Origin: Euglena gracilis
Lineage: Eukaryota; Euglenozoa; Euglenophyceae; Euglenales; Euglenaceae
Assembly: GCA_900893395.1 (NCBI GenBank)
Contig: CAAHFI011565720.1
Span: forward strand, 1 to 24,436
Direction of reading: 5' to 3'
Length of the DNA stretch: 24,436 nucleotides
Shown: piece by piece, positions 1 to 9,356 of the stretch
Layout: every line of letters starts with the position of its first letter
Numbering within the stretch: position 1 is the stretch's first letter
Program-made: the position numbers and the translations under genes
The notes under the pieces: generated by a model
The model's input: only the letters and a program-made list of their open reading frames with translations
Told to the model about the DNA's origin: nothing
The model's database searches: none

Positions 1-1118
1 AAGCACAAAGCCAAAATATATCTCGCTTTCTGCCCCTCAAAAGTGAAGATGTTGTCACCAAATTCATCCCAAAAGGAAAAAATTGAGGAGGTTTTGTCAC
101 AATGCGGAGGTCAGCAACAAAACATTAAAGTAATTTTTTAATGGCAGCCCATAGCGCCCCCCCCCCAGGCCTTCTTGACAGCCTCAGCAACTGTCACCAT
201 TGGCAGGGCAAGTATGTGGTCGGTTGGTTTGGTTTTGCTTGCCAATGGCCATTTTCAGGGGGGGGGCAGGTCGGAGGCACTTGCCCAATGACCATAAGTT
301 GGTTTTAAACAACCTGTTTTCCAACATGTTTTTTCAACGTTTTTTTTATATATAAACAAACAGGGGTTCAACACAAAAAAAACATTTTTTCAACACAGTG
401 TTTTGTTTGTATTTTTGTGTTTTATTTTTTTCCAAATGATTACGTTCCTGAGGCAAATTTTGATGAATATATTCCATCTTTTTTTCTGTTCTGGGTGGTT
501 CTTGCCAAAATCTCCTAAAAAGGAAAAGGAAGCTCAAAAATGCTTTTTTTGCATGGTTTTTCCAAATCACTTGGAAGGATTTTGATGGTTTAGGTATTCC
601 ATAATGAGATTTTTTTAAAATGCATTTTTCCATTGTATTTTGATGCTGTTTTTGGACTTTTTTTGAAAAATAAACAACGTTGTGCTTGATTGTTTTTTTT
701 CAAATAATGCTGGAGATGGTGCATTGTGCTATGGACATTTGCCATGGGCAGGGCTGCACGGAAATCAACCATATAGTCAACCACTGACCGGGGGAGGGGG
801 GGGGTCGGCTGACCCAACCCCACCCTGCCGACCCTACCCCCACCCCACCTTTGACCCCCTCTCACCCCAGCGTTTTACCCCCTCCCTAACTTCGAATCCC
901 CATATTGCCCCCCCCCCAATAAAACACCTCAGTCAGGTGCCAAAATCCTCCAGGTGAGGTTTTACACAGAGTCAGTCTCAGCCATCTCCAAATCCAAATC
1001 CAAATCCAAATAGTTTTTTTCCCCACCCAGAAAGTCAGCCCAAAAACCACCAAAAATGCCCAAATTTTAAAAAAACTTTCAAAATTCACAACTCAACGAA
1101 ATCACCAAAGAATCACAA
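1..1118 (+). repeat. Satellite copy R1 (full length)
   Basis: This is a full-length unit taken as reference. It includes the 5-prime C run near 158, the G run near 258, the second G-rich block near 790-805, and a short (CCAAAT)n run near 988-1010. The window opens inside the array. Confidence 0.9.
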
Positions 1119-2254
1119 AAAGCACAAAGCCAAAATATATCTCGCTTTCTGCCCCTCAAAAGTGAAGATGTTGTCACCAAATTCATCCCAAAAGGAAAAA
1201 AATTGAGGAGGTTTTGTCACAATGCGGAGGTCAGCAACAAAACATTAAAGTAATTTTTTTAATGGCAGCCCCATAGCGCCCCCCCCCCCCAGGCCTTCTT
1301 GACAGCCTCAGCAACTGTCACCATTGGCAGGGCAAGTATGTGGTCGGTTGGTTTGGTTTTGCTTGCCAATGGCCATTTTCAGGAGGGGGGGGGCAGGTCG
1401 GAGGCACTCGCCCAATGACCATAAGTTGGTTTTAAACAACCTGTTTTCCAACATGTTTTTTCAGCGGTTTTTTTATTTATAACAAACAGGGGTTCAACCC
1501 AAAAAAAACATTTTTTCAACACAGTGTTTTGTTTGTATTTTTGTGTTTTATTTTTCTCCAAATGATTACGTTCCTGAGGCAAATTTTGATGAATATATTC
1601 CATCTTTTTTTTGTCTGTTCTGGGTGGTTCTTGCCAAAATCTCCTAAAAAGGAAAAAGGAAGCTTAAAAATGCTTTTTTTGCATGGTTTTTCCAAATCAC
1701 TTGGAAGGATTTTGTTGGTTTAGGTATTCCATAATGAGATTTTTTTAAAATGCATTTTTCGATTGTATTTTGATGCTGTTTTTGGACTTTTTTTTTGAAA
1801 AATAAACAACGTTGTGCTTGATTGTTTTTTTCAAATAGTGCTGGAGATGGTGCATTGTGCTATGGACATTTGCCATGGGCAGGGCTGCACGGAAATCAAC
1901 CATATAGTCAACCACTGACCGGGGGAGGGGGGGGTCGGCTGACCCCAACCCCACCCTGCCGACCCCTACCCCTACCCCACCTTTGACCCCCCTCTCACCC
2001 CAGCGTTTTACCCCCCTCCCTAACTTCGAATCCCCCATAATGACACCCCCAATAAAACACCTCAGTCAGGTGCCAAAATCCTCCCAGGTGAGGTTTTACA
2101 TAGAGTCAGTCTCAGCCATCTCCAAATCCAAATCCAAATCCAAATAGTTTTTTTTCCCCACCCAGAAAGTCAGCCCAAAAACCACCAAAAATACCCAAAA
2201 TTTAAAAAAAACTTTCAAAATTCACAACTCAACGAAATCACCAAAGAATCACAA
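1119..2254 (+). repeat. Satellite copy R2 (full length)
   Basis: This full-length unit is about 1,136 bp and close to R1. Differences lie mainly in homopolymer lengths, with few substitutions, which suggests recent amplification or gene conversion. Confidence 0.9.
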
Positions 2255-3140
2255 AAAGCACAAAGCCAAAATATATCTCGCTTTCTGCCCCTCAAAAGTA
2301 AAGATGTTGTCACCAAATCCATCCCAAAAGGAAAAAAAATTGAGGAGGTTTTGTCACAAATGCGGAGGTCAGCAACAAAACATTAAAGTATTTTTTTTTT
2401 AATGTTTGCAGCCCCATAGCATTTTTTTGTTTTATTTTTTTTCCAAATGATTACGTTCCTGAGGCAAATTTTGATGAATGTATTCCATCTTTTTTTGTCT
2501 GTTCTGGGTGGTTCTTGCCAAAATCTCCTAAAAAGGAAAAAGGAAGCTCAAAAATGCTTTTTTTGCATGGTTTTCCAAATAACTTGGAAGGAGTTTGATG
2601 GTTTAGGTATTCCATAATGAGATTTTTTAAAATGCATTTTTCGATTGTATTTTGATGCTTTTTTTTGACTTTTTTTGAAAAATAAACAACATTGTGCTTG
2701 ATTGTTTTTTTCAAATAGTGCTGGAGATGGTGCATTGTGCTATGGACATTTGCCATGGGCAGGGCTGCACGGAAATCAACCATATAGTCAACCACTGACC
2801 AGGAAGGCACTGACCAGGGGAGTGGGGGGGGGTCGGCAGACCCCAACCCCACCCTGCCGACCCCTACCCCTACCCCACCTTTGACCCCCCTCTCACCCCA
2901 GCGTTTTGCCCCCCTCCTAATTTCGAATCCCCTATAATGACCCCCCCCAATAAAACACCTCAGTCAGGTGCCAAAATCCTCCCAGGTGAGGTTTTACATA
3001 GAGTCATTCTCAGCCATCTCCAAATAATTTTTGGATTTTTTCCCCACCCAGAAAGTCAGCCCAAAAACCACCAAAAATACCCAAAATTTAAAAAAAACTT
3101 TCAAAATTCACAACTCAAAGAAATCACCAAAGAATCACAA
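2255..3140 (+). repeat. Satellite copy R3 (about 280-bp internal deletion)
   Basis: Near 2410-2425 the copy jumps from GCCCCATAGC straight to the TTTTGTTTTATTTTT block. It lacks the C run, the TGGTCGGTTGG stretch and the first G run that other copies carry between these points. It also has an extra GACCAGGAAGGCACTGACCAG duplication near 2796-2818, and only one CCAAAT in the hexamer position. Confidence 0.85.
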
Positions 3141-3644
3141 AAAGCACAAAGCCAAAATATATCTCGCTTTCTGCCCCTCAAAAGTGAAGATGTTTGTCAC
3201 CAATCATCCCAAAAAAGGAAAAAGAAATTTGAGGAGGTTTTGTCACAAATGCGGAGGTCAGCAACAAAACATTAAAGTATTTTTTTTAATTTGTGCAGCC
3301 CATAGTGCCCCCCCCCAGGCCTTCTTGACAGCCTCAGCAGCTGTCACCATTGGCAGGGCAAGTATGTGGTCGGTTGGTTTGGTTTTGCTTGCCAATGGCC
3401 ATTTTCAGGGGGGGGGGCAGGTCGGAGGCACTCGCCCAATGACCATAAGTTGGTTTTAAATAACCTGTTTTCCAACATGTTTTTTCGACGTTTTTTTATA
3501 TAAAAAAAAAGGGTTCAACACAAAAAAGCAAATTTTCAACACAGTGTTTTGTTTGTATTTTTGTGTTTTATTGTTTTATTATTACCCAAAATTTAAATTT
3601 TTTTTCAAAATTCACAACTCAAAGAAATCACCAAAGAATCACAA
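3141..3644 (+). repeat. Satellite copy R4 (short, about 504 bp)
   Basis: Near 3566-3605 the copy passes from the GTGTTTTATT block into ACCCAAAATTTAAA and the CAAAATTCACAACTC end. It skips about 630 bp, including the second G-rich and C-rich blocks. R5 has the same junction. Confidence 0.85.
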
Positions 3645-4153
3645 AAAGCACAAAGCCAAAATATATCTCGCTTTCTGCCCCTCAAAAGTGAAGATGTTGT
3701 CGCCAAATCCATCCCAAAAGGAAAAAAAATTGAGGAGGTTTTGTCACAAATGCGGAGGTCAGCAACAAAACATTAAAGTAATTTTTTTTAATTTGTTCAG
3801 CCCCATAGTGCCCCCCCCAGGCCTTCTTGACAGCCTCAGCAACTGTCACCATTGGCAGGGCAAGTATGTGGTCGGTTGGTTTGGTTTTGCTTGCCAATGG
3901 CCATTTTCAGGGGGGGGGGGCAGGTCGGAGCCACCCTCGCCCAATGACCATAAGTTGGTTTTAAACAACCTGTTGTCCAACGTGTTTTTTCAACGGTTTT
4001 TTTTATATAAACAAACAGGGGGTTCAACACAAAAAAACATTTTTTCAACACAGTGTTTTGTTTGCATTTTTGTATTTTGTTGTTTTATTATTACCCAAAA
4101 TTAAAATTTTTTTTCAAAATTCACAACTCAAAGAAATCACCAAAGAATCACAA
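3645..4153 (+). repeat. Satellite copy R5 (short, about 509 bp, same junction as R4)
   Basis: This copy shares the internal junction of R4 (here near 4075-4115). The short form therefore arose once and was then duplicated in tandem or spread by conversion. Confidence 0.85.
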
Positions 4154-5241
4154 AAAGCACAAAGCCAAAATATATCTTGCTTTCTGCCCCTCAAAAGTGA
4201 AGATGTTGTCACCAAATTCATCCCAAAAGGAAAAAAATTGAGGAGGTTTTGTCACAATGCGGAGGTCAGCAACAAAACATTAAAGTAATTTTTTCTAATT
4301 CTTGCAGCCCCATAGCGCCCCCCCCCCCAGGCCTTCTTGACAGCCTCAGCAACTGTCACCATTGGCAGGGCAAGTATGTGGTCGGTTGGTTTGGTTTTGC
4401 TTGCCAATGGCCATTTTCAGGGGGGGGGGCAGGTCGGAGGCACTCGCCCAATGACCATAAGTTGGTTTTAAACAACCTGTTTTCCAACATGTTTTTTCAA
4501 CGTTTTTTTATATGTAAACAAACAGGGGTTCAACACAAAAAAACATTTTTTCAACACAGTGTTTTGTTTGTATTTTTGTGTTTTATTTTTCTGCAAAATG
4601 AATACGTTCCTGAGGCAAATTTTGATGAATGTATTCCATCTTTTTTTTGTCTGTTCTGGGTGGTTCTTGCCAAAATCTCCATAAAAGGAAAAAGGAAGCT
4701 CAAAAATGCTTTGTTTGCATGGTTGGCAAATGTCCATAGCACAATGCACCATCTCCAGGATTATTTGAAAAAAAGCATCAAAATACAATCGAAAAATGCA
4801 TTTTAAAAAATCTCATTATGGAATACCTAAACCATCAAAATCCTTCCAAGTTATTTGGAAAATGGGCAGGGCTGCACGGAAATCAACCATATAGTCAACC
4901 AGTGACCGGGGAGGGGGGGGTCGGCAGACCCCAACCCCACCCTGCCGACCCCTACCCCTACCCCACCTTTGACCCCCCTCTCACCCCAGTGTTTTACCCC
5001 CCTCCCTAACTTCGAATCCCCCATAATGCCCCCCCCCCCAATAAAACACCTCAGTCAGGTGCCAAAATACCCAGGTGAGGTTTCATATAGAGTCAGTCTC
5101 AGCCATCTCCATCTCCAAATCCAAATCCAAATAGTTTTTTTCCCCACCCAGAAAGTCAGCCCAAAAACCACCAAAAATACCCAAAATTTAAAAGAATCTT
5201 TTCAAAATTCACAACTCAACGAAATCACCAAAGAATCACAA
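4154..5241 (+). repeat. Satellite copy R6 (contains an inverted segment)
   Basis: This near full-length copy has its 4724-4863 part in reverse orientation relative to every other copy, with about 48 bp missing inside the inverted part. The CCAAAT run is preceded here by an extra CCATCT. Confidence 0.85.
4724..4863 (-). repeat. Micro-inversion inside satellite copy R6
   Basis: The other copies read GCATGG, TTTTTCCAAAT, the Lys-rich AT block, then GGAGATGGTGCATTGTGC and ATTTGCCATGGGCAGG. In R6 the block from GGCAAATGTCC to ATTTGGAAAA is the reverse complement, still flanked by GCATGGTT on the left and TGGGCAGGG on the right. CATGG and CCATG lie as short inverted repeats at the two edges of the normal segment, a plausible substrate for the flip. 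Confidence 0.85.
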
Positions 5242-5830
5242 AAAGCACAAAGCCAAAATATATCTCGCTTTCTGCCCCTCAAAAGTGAAGATGTTGTCAC
5301 CAATCATCCCAAAAGGAAAAAAATTTGAGGACGTTTCGTCACAAACGCGACAGAATATTAAAGTGATTTTTTTTTAAATTTGTGCAGTCCCATAGTGCCC
5401 CCCCCTCACTGTCACCATTGGCAGGGCAAGTATGTGGTCGGTTGGTTTGGTTTTGCTTGCCAATGGCCATTTTCAGGGGGGGGGGCAGGTCAGAGGCACT
5501 CGCCCAATGACCATAAGTTGGTTTTAAACAACATGTTTTCCAACATGTTTTTTCAACGTTTTTTTATATATAAAAAAAGGGTTCAACACAAAAAAGCAAT
5601 TTTTCAACACAGTGTTTTGTTTGTATTTTTGTGTTTTATTTATTTTTTTAAATGATTACGTTCCTGAGGCAAATTTTGATGAATATATTCCATCTTTTTT
5701 TGTCTGTTCTGGGTGGTTCTTGGGCCATCTCCAAATAGTTTTTTGGGGTTTCCCCCACCTTTTTTTGACTCTGTTTTTTTGAATTTTTTTCTCATCCAGA
5801 AAGTCAGCCCAAAATCACCAAAGAGGAAGT
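5242..5830 (+). repeat. Satellite copy R7 (truncated end of array)
   Basis: The copy follows the unit normally to the TCTGTTCTGGGTGGTTCTTG block near 5720. It then jumps to GCCATCTCCAAATAG and a degenerate CAGAAAGTCAGCCC before similarity is lost near 5820. This is the boundary with the left arm of the inverted duplication. Confidence 0.8.
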
Positions 5831-5834
5831 GGTA

Positions 5835-6515
5835 TCTAAAATTTTCTCGTTGCCCTCCTAATTCGTTGTTAATTGCATCTGCTGACAGAAGCAAATGACG
5901 CTGTGCATGTAAATGCAAATTTGTGTTCAAGGATGGTCGTTGGGTTTGAGATACCCAGTGCCTGATGTCAATGGACGTTGGTGCCGTGTTCCGCTGGCGG
6001 AGGCTGATGCTGTCAATGGCACCAATGGCTCTTTGCCATGCTTTTGCCACACCAACTTCCTGGAGTCTTCTTTATGCCTCTTTCTAAAATTAAACTCATC
6101 TTTTCCAAGCAAGCAAAGAAGTCCATTCCAAGGAAAAACTTGCAATTGACCATTGGCACGGCAAGAGATTGCAGCACAACTTTCTCTCCCAGCATCGCAC
6201 AACCCGGTTTCCAACATTTTAGCTGGCGTTTTCGAAACATTCACTGAGTTTTCAATGCATTCAAAACTCAAAAAAGCAATTGTAATTGCGGCATCAAAAA
6301 AATATCAATCTGGTTCCAAGGTAAAAGAATTCCTGCTCGAGCAAAAGGCAATTTGTTTGGTTGAGTTCCAAGCCTTTGACGCGAGTTCCAAGCCTTTGAC
6401 GTGAGGCTTATATCCAAAAGGCCTCGCTTGTTTCCTCCATGCAAAAGGACCAATCCTCCGGTGTGGAGGCAATGGAGATGCCATGGCATCAACTTCAGCC
6501 CATCTTTCAGACAAA
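5835..6515 (-). pseudogene. Left-arm block E: counterpart of 14836-15560
   Basis: The reverse strand shares GGGCTGAAGTTGATGC, CATGGCATCTCCATTGCC, CCACACCGGAGG, GTTTCGAAAACGCCAGCTAA, CATCTCTTGCCGTGC-like sequence, GTGGCAAAAGCATGGCAA and GGCACCAACGTCCATTG with the right arm. One frame here is open for 114 codons and includes CAAISCRANGQLQ and WQKHGKEPLVPL. The block ends with CAACGAATTAGGAGG, which lines up with the GTCGACGAACAAGAGG end of the right arm. Confidence 0.85.
6363..6402. repeat. Two tandem copies of a 20-bp unit in the left arm
   Basis: GAGTTCCAAGCCTTTGACG plus C or T occurs twice in a row. The right arm has no such duplication, so it arose after the arms separated. Confidence 0.9.
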
Positions 6516-7044
6516 ACATGACAGAGCCCATTGCATCAAACGTCCAGGTTTTTTTTTCAAAAAATAACGAAATAAAACGACCCAATGGCTTTTCACGCTG
6601 CATTTTTTTTATTGCCAGTGATTCTTGTTTTTATGGTGTAATGGGGAACAGTACCGGGTCGATGATGGCACATTTTGCAATCGTCCAATGTGGTCCTGTC
6701 CAACCTTTTTCCAACCTATTTCGGCCCATTTTTGCACCCCCGAAAGCGACACCACCCATCCGCCACCGCCCAGCCACCCAAAGGGTGGTGATGGGGGAGG
6801 AGGGGTCCTGGGCTGGAAAACAATTGCTGGCTGGCTGGGCCACCTCCCCCCGGGGGATGGGGTCGGATTTTCATAAGCAACGTCATTACCCTTTGGGGTT
6901 TCCATGGTTGGGAATGGCTCATGGGACCCATATTCTTGTCTTTTAATGGGATTCCTTACCAAATTTACCAAATTGTGAATATGGTGAAGATAAAAAACTT
7001 GTTGCTTTGAACATGATTTTGACAGCATCATCCTGGAGAGCATT

Positions 7045-7300
7045 TCTTCAGCTGAGCATTTTCGCAAAATGCCACCTCCAGTGGTTTGCCTGATTCCTCT
7101 AGTTGTCCCAAGGGGTCGAAGCTTTTTCTCGAAGTCCTTGATGTCAAGGATTGTCAACGGGGCTCCGGGATGGGGAATGCCATTAGGATGACACGTTGCA
7201 CATTCATCATGTGACACTCGTGAAGCCCACATGGGTATGATGCCTGTTCCCGCACGTTGTTTTGTTTTTATGCCAACGAGGTCATTGCCAGGTTTATCAA
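7045..7300 (-). pseudogene. Left-arm block D: counterpart of 13140-13515
   Basis: The shared landmarks are ATG(A/G)CCTCGTTGGCAT, CATCCCGGAGCCC / CACCCCGGAGCCC, CTTCGACC..CTTGGGAC and CCA(C/T)TGGAGGTGG.ATTTT. The left copy lacks the middle of the second right-arm exon and the intron that follows. A long open frame of 239 codons on the - strand (7328 down to 6609) runs through here but does not follow the right-arm reading frame, so I regard it as accidental. Confidence 0.8.
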
Positions 7301-7377
7301 AAAAAAACAGATATGTGGGTGAGCACATGTCAAGGTTTAGGTCTCACATGTGCAACTAAATAGACAAAAAAACCTTT

Positions 7378-7575
7378 GACAATTTTGTCTCTGACAGCAG
7401 ATACCCTTTTTGATGCCCACACTGAGAAGGACAAAGCTGGGGTACAAATTTGCAAATTTCACTGAAGTTCAAAGCCATCTTGGCGTACAAAAAATCCCTC
7501 GCAATGCTCCTGCGACCACGTTCGCAAACTGAAATGTCAATCTATTGCAGCTGAGAATGCAACTTCGTCAGCTAG
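7378..7575 (-). pseudogene. Left-arm block C: counterpart of 12588-12790
   Basis: The reverse strand contains GAAGTTGCATTCTCAGCTGC, TTGACATTTCAGT, GCGAACGTGGT and CAAGATGGCTTTGAACTTCA, all shared with the right arm. The frame that reads YVKMALNFSEVCK on the right reads YAKMALNFSEICK here and then shifts. Confidence 0.85.
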
Positions 7576-7593
7576 GTTGATTTAATTTTGGAA

Positions 7594-7867
7594 GTATGTA
7601 TGTATGTATGTATGTATGTATGTATGTATGTATGTATGTATGTATGTATGTATGTATGTATGTATGTATGTATGTATGTATGTATGTATGTATGTATGTA
7701 TGTATGTATGTATGTATGTATGTATGTATGTATGTATGTATGTATGTATGTATGTATGTATGTATGTATGTATGTATGTATGTATGTATGTATGTATGTA
7801 TGTATGTATGTATGTATGTATGTATGTATGTATGTATGTATGTATGTGTATGTATGTTGGTATGTAG
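7594..7867. repeat. (TATG)n microsatellite in the left arm
   Basis: About 65 nearly perfect TATG units run here, interrupted only near the right edge (TGTGTATG, TTGG). The array is open in several frames on both strands (Met-Tyr-Val-Cys or His-Thr-Tyr-Ile repeats), which is a trivial result of a 4-bp period without stops. It sits just outside block C. Relative to the gene direction of this arm it is the complementary repeat (CATA)n, opposite to the right arm. Confidence 0.97.
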
Positions 7868-7905
7868 AAATCCATTTTGGTGACCGCCCAAGATGAAGCG
7901 CCCGC
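7861..7905 (-). pseudogene. Left-arm block B: counterpart of 11590-11625
   Basis: The reverse strand reads CTTCATCTTGGGCGGTCACC followed by AAAAT, the same as the right-arm exon that encodes TSSWAVTKIDD. The left copy encodes SSWAVTKMDF and then runs directly into the microsatellite. Confidence 0.8.
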
Positions 7906-8089
7906 AACCTAAATCTGCTTTCTTGCTTTGATCATTCACGTTGCTTCCATTCCCTTTGTGAATGAATCATTATCACAAGTTCTGTTTGCTTTAAAAAAAA
8001 GATTTTTCCAAATTATTCCTAAAAAATGCATTTTTGCATATTTTTTGCATGAATACAAGACATTTCTGTTTGGGGGTTCACAGTACATC

Positions 8090-8224
8090 TCGGGGGGGGG
8101 GGGCTGCAGCTAGTCCGATTTTTGGATCAAAATCAGCCCAAAAAAAACCATCAAAACCCTCGTTTCAACCTCGGTGCACAGTGCCACAAGAGAATTTTTT
8201 TTTAACAGCCGGGAGGGGGGGGGG
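8090..8224. repeat. Poly-G runs
   Basis: Two uninterrupted G runs (about 8092-8103 and 8213-8224) lie in otherwise unassigned left-arm sequence. Such runs recur through the whole window and are prone to length change and G-quadruplex formation. Confidence 0.8.
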
Positions 8225-8450
8225 CAATCAGCAAACATGGCCAGGTATGTTTCAGAAACCAAAAGGCAAGGGAAGCATCTGAAAACAAGCATAAAATTTT
8301 TCCGTATTCCAAACCAATTTTCTGTTACCTGTCAATTTTTTTTGATGCACATGTGATGTTGAAGTTTCATTTTGGATATCATTTGCAATCTATTTGGAGA
8401 GGTTCAAAAATATGCAGATGTATGGTCTGCTTGGGGATTGGGCATCGTGT

Positions 8451-8850
8451 AACCCCCCCCCAAATAATACCCCCCGGGGTGTTATTTCTTCGCCCGAAGT
8501 CCTGGCCCGAGGGGGAGTATTATTTGGGGGGTATTGTTTTTCGAATTTTTTTCCAAATTTTTCGAAGTCACGTAAAAAGCCAAAATAGCGCCAAAACCCC
8601 CTTTGGGGTCATTTTTTGGACTTTCTTTTGCAATTTACCATTTTTTTGGAGGTCAGATGATCCAGAAAAATCAATTTTTTTCGTAATTTGTTGTCAGGAA
8701 CTTATGATTCTTACCGACATTTTCAGGTCAAAATGCGGGCCTTCGGCCCGAAACCAGGGGGGGGTGTTATTTCGGCGTCCGAAGTCAGACCCGGGGGGGG
8801 TATTGTTTGGAGGGTATTATTTGGAGGGGTATTTTTTGGGGGGTTTAGTT
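8451..8850. repeat. Dispersed GC-tract repeat, copy 1, with foldable ends
   Basis: The element begins with an inverted repeat of about 21 bp: a C run plus CAAATAATACCCCC (8455-8475), and GGGGGAGTATTATTTGGGGGG (8511-8531). Between them lies TTCGCCCGAAGTCCTGGCCC. A similar block returns at the other end (8757-8848): GTTATTTCGGCGTCCGAAGTC, a G run, then TATTATTTGG. The middle holds AGCGCCAAAACCCC, TTTTTTTGGAGGTC and TTTTCAGGTCAAAA. A diverged copy lies at 18107-18460. It has no coding capacity that I recognise. It resembles a non-autonomous foldback-type or MITE-like element, but no target-site duplication was identified. Confidence 0.7.
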
Positions 8851-8869
8851 CCCCCAACTTTTTTTTGAC

Positions 8870-9300
8870 AAAAAAGCGAGCAAAGGGGGGGACACAGAAA
8901 AATAAAGGATTTTTGGCACAATTTGGACATGTGTGTTGATTCAATTCGTCTCCTATGTCCCCCCCCCTTCCTCATCCGCTCTCGTTGAGGAGATTTCATT
9001 AACCTCTGTTGCTGGCCCACGTCGGCATGCAATACCAAGTTTACCAAGAGGAACAGTGCCTTCAGTGGAAGTCCCAACACCTTGACTTTGGGAGAATGGC
9101 AAGAAGGACTGGCAATCTGATCCAAGGAAGCCTAGGCATCCATCTTCAGTTCTCTTCTCGGGCTCTAAATGATCTCTCCCATAAATATGGCGCAAAGTGT
9201 TTTAGGCTTAAGAGATTTGCATGGTTCGTGGAATCAAACATCTGGTGCCAAAACGTCGTTTGCACGATTGTGTGCGTGGTCGAACACTCACTCGTTCGTC
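8870..9300 (-). pseudogene. Left-arm block A: counterpart of exons 7-9 (10298-10830)
   Basis: The reverse strand gives GRDHLEPEKRTEDG and GTSTEGTVPLGKLGIA, against GEDHLEPEETIEDA and GSSTEGTVPLAQLGIA in the right arm. Upstream, TTTTGGCACCAGATGTTTGA is common to both arms and marks the inner end of the match near 9295-9300. A TCPNCAK stretch here corresponds to DPSCAK in the right arm. The residual intron end (CCATTCTCCCAA) is present but its splice site is changed. Confidence 0.85.
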
Positions 9301-9356
9301 ACCTCTACCCGTTGGTTTTTCACTGTTTTTTCCTAGAAACCTTTTTTTTCAAAACA

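Larger units (their letters stand above)
1..5830. repeat. Tandem satellite array, unit about 1.12-1.14 kb, seven copies
   Basis: The anchor AAAGCACAAAGCC recurs at about 1, 1119, 2255, 3141, 3645, 4154 and 5242, always in the same orientation and surroundings. A full unit carries, in order: a C run followed by AGGCCTTCTTGACAGCC, the stretch TGGTCGGTTGGTTTGGTTTT, a G run followed by CAGGTCGGAGG, an AT-rich block, a second G run followed by GGTCGGC, a C-rich block, a variable CCAAAT hexamer run, and CACCCAGAAAGTCAGCCC. Copies differ mostly by homopolymer length and by block deletions. The array starts before the window and ends where the inverted duplication begins. Reading frames inside it recur only because the DNA recurs, and I see no sign of coding. 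I do not recognise the family. Confidence 0.95.
5835..9300 (-). pseudogene. Left arm of inverted duplication: decayed copy of the right-arm genes
   Basis: Read on the - strand, this arm matches the + strand of 10298-15560 in at least five collinear blocks, listed separately. The matches extend into intron sequence of the right-arm gene: the AAAACA tract before exon 8, the CCATTCTCCCAA intron end before exon 9, and the GTGT(G/C)AC..GATGAA intron at 7190-7215. The copy was therefore made at DNA level and not from spliced mRNA. It starts inside the counterpart of exon 7 and lacks exons 1-6. Frames shift and stops appear in most blocks, and several right-arm segments are missing, so this arm looks non-functional. 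Similarity in blocks is good by eye, with large indels between them, so the duplication is old. Confidence 0.85.

Noticed and set aside
590-2852. Recurrent frames with NVHSTMHHLQHYLKK in several satellite copies
   Set aside because: They recur because the DNA is tandemly repeated. Frames end at variable homopolymers, and one copy carries the segment inverted with no effect on its preservation.
6609-7328. 239-codon open frame on the - strand
   Set aside because: It crosses left-arm blocks without following the frame of the right-arm exons, and its C-terminal half is Pro/Gly-rich low-complexity sequence. Chance openness is the simpler reading.
7568-7939. Long open frames of repeating Tyr-Ile-His-Thr and Met-Tyr-Val-Cys on both strands, here and at 11942-12849
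   Set aside because: They are the automatic translation of a stop-free 4-bp repeat in three frames and are open on both strands. No independent coding evidence exists.
8353-8868. 171-codon + strand frame over the dispersed repeat
   Set aside because: The frame is built on G runs and the repeat's foldable ends, and it is not preserved in the second copy at 18107-18460.
5835-9300. Left arm as a processed (retro-) pseudogene
   Set aside because: Intron sequence is retained at several places and the copy has no poly(A) tail, so it was copied as DNA.
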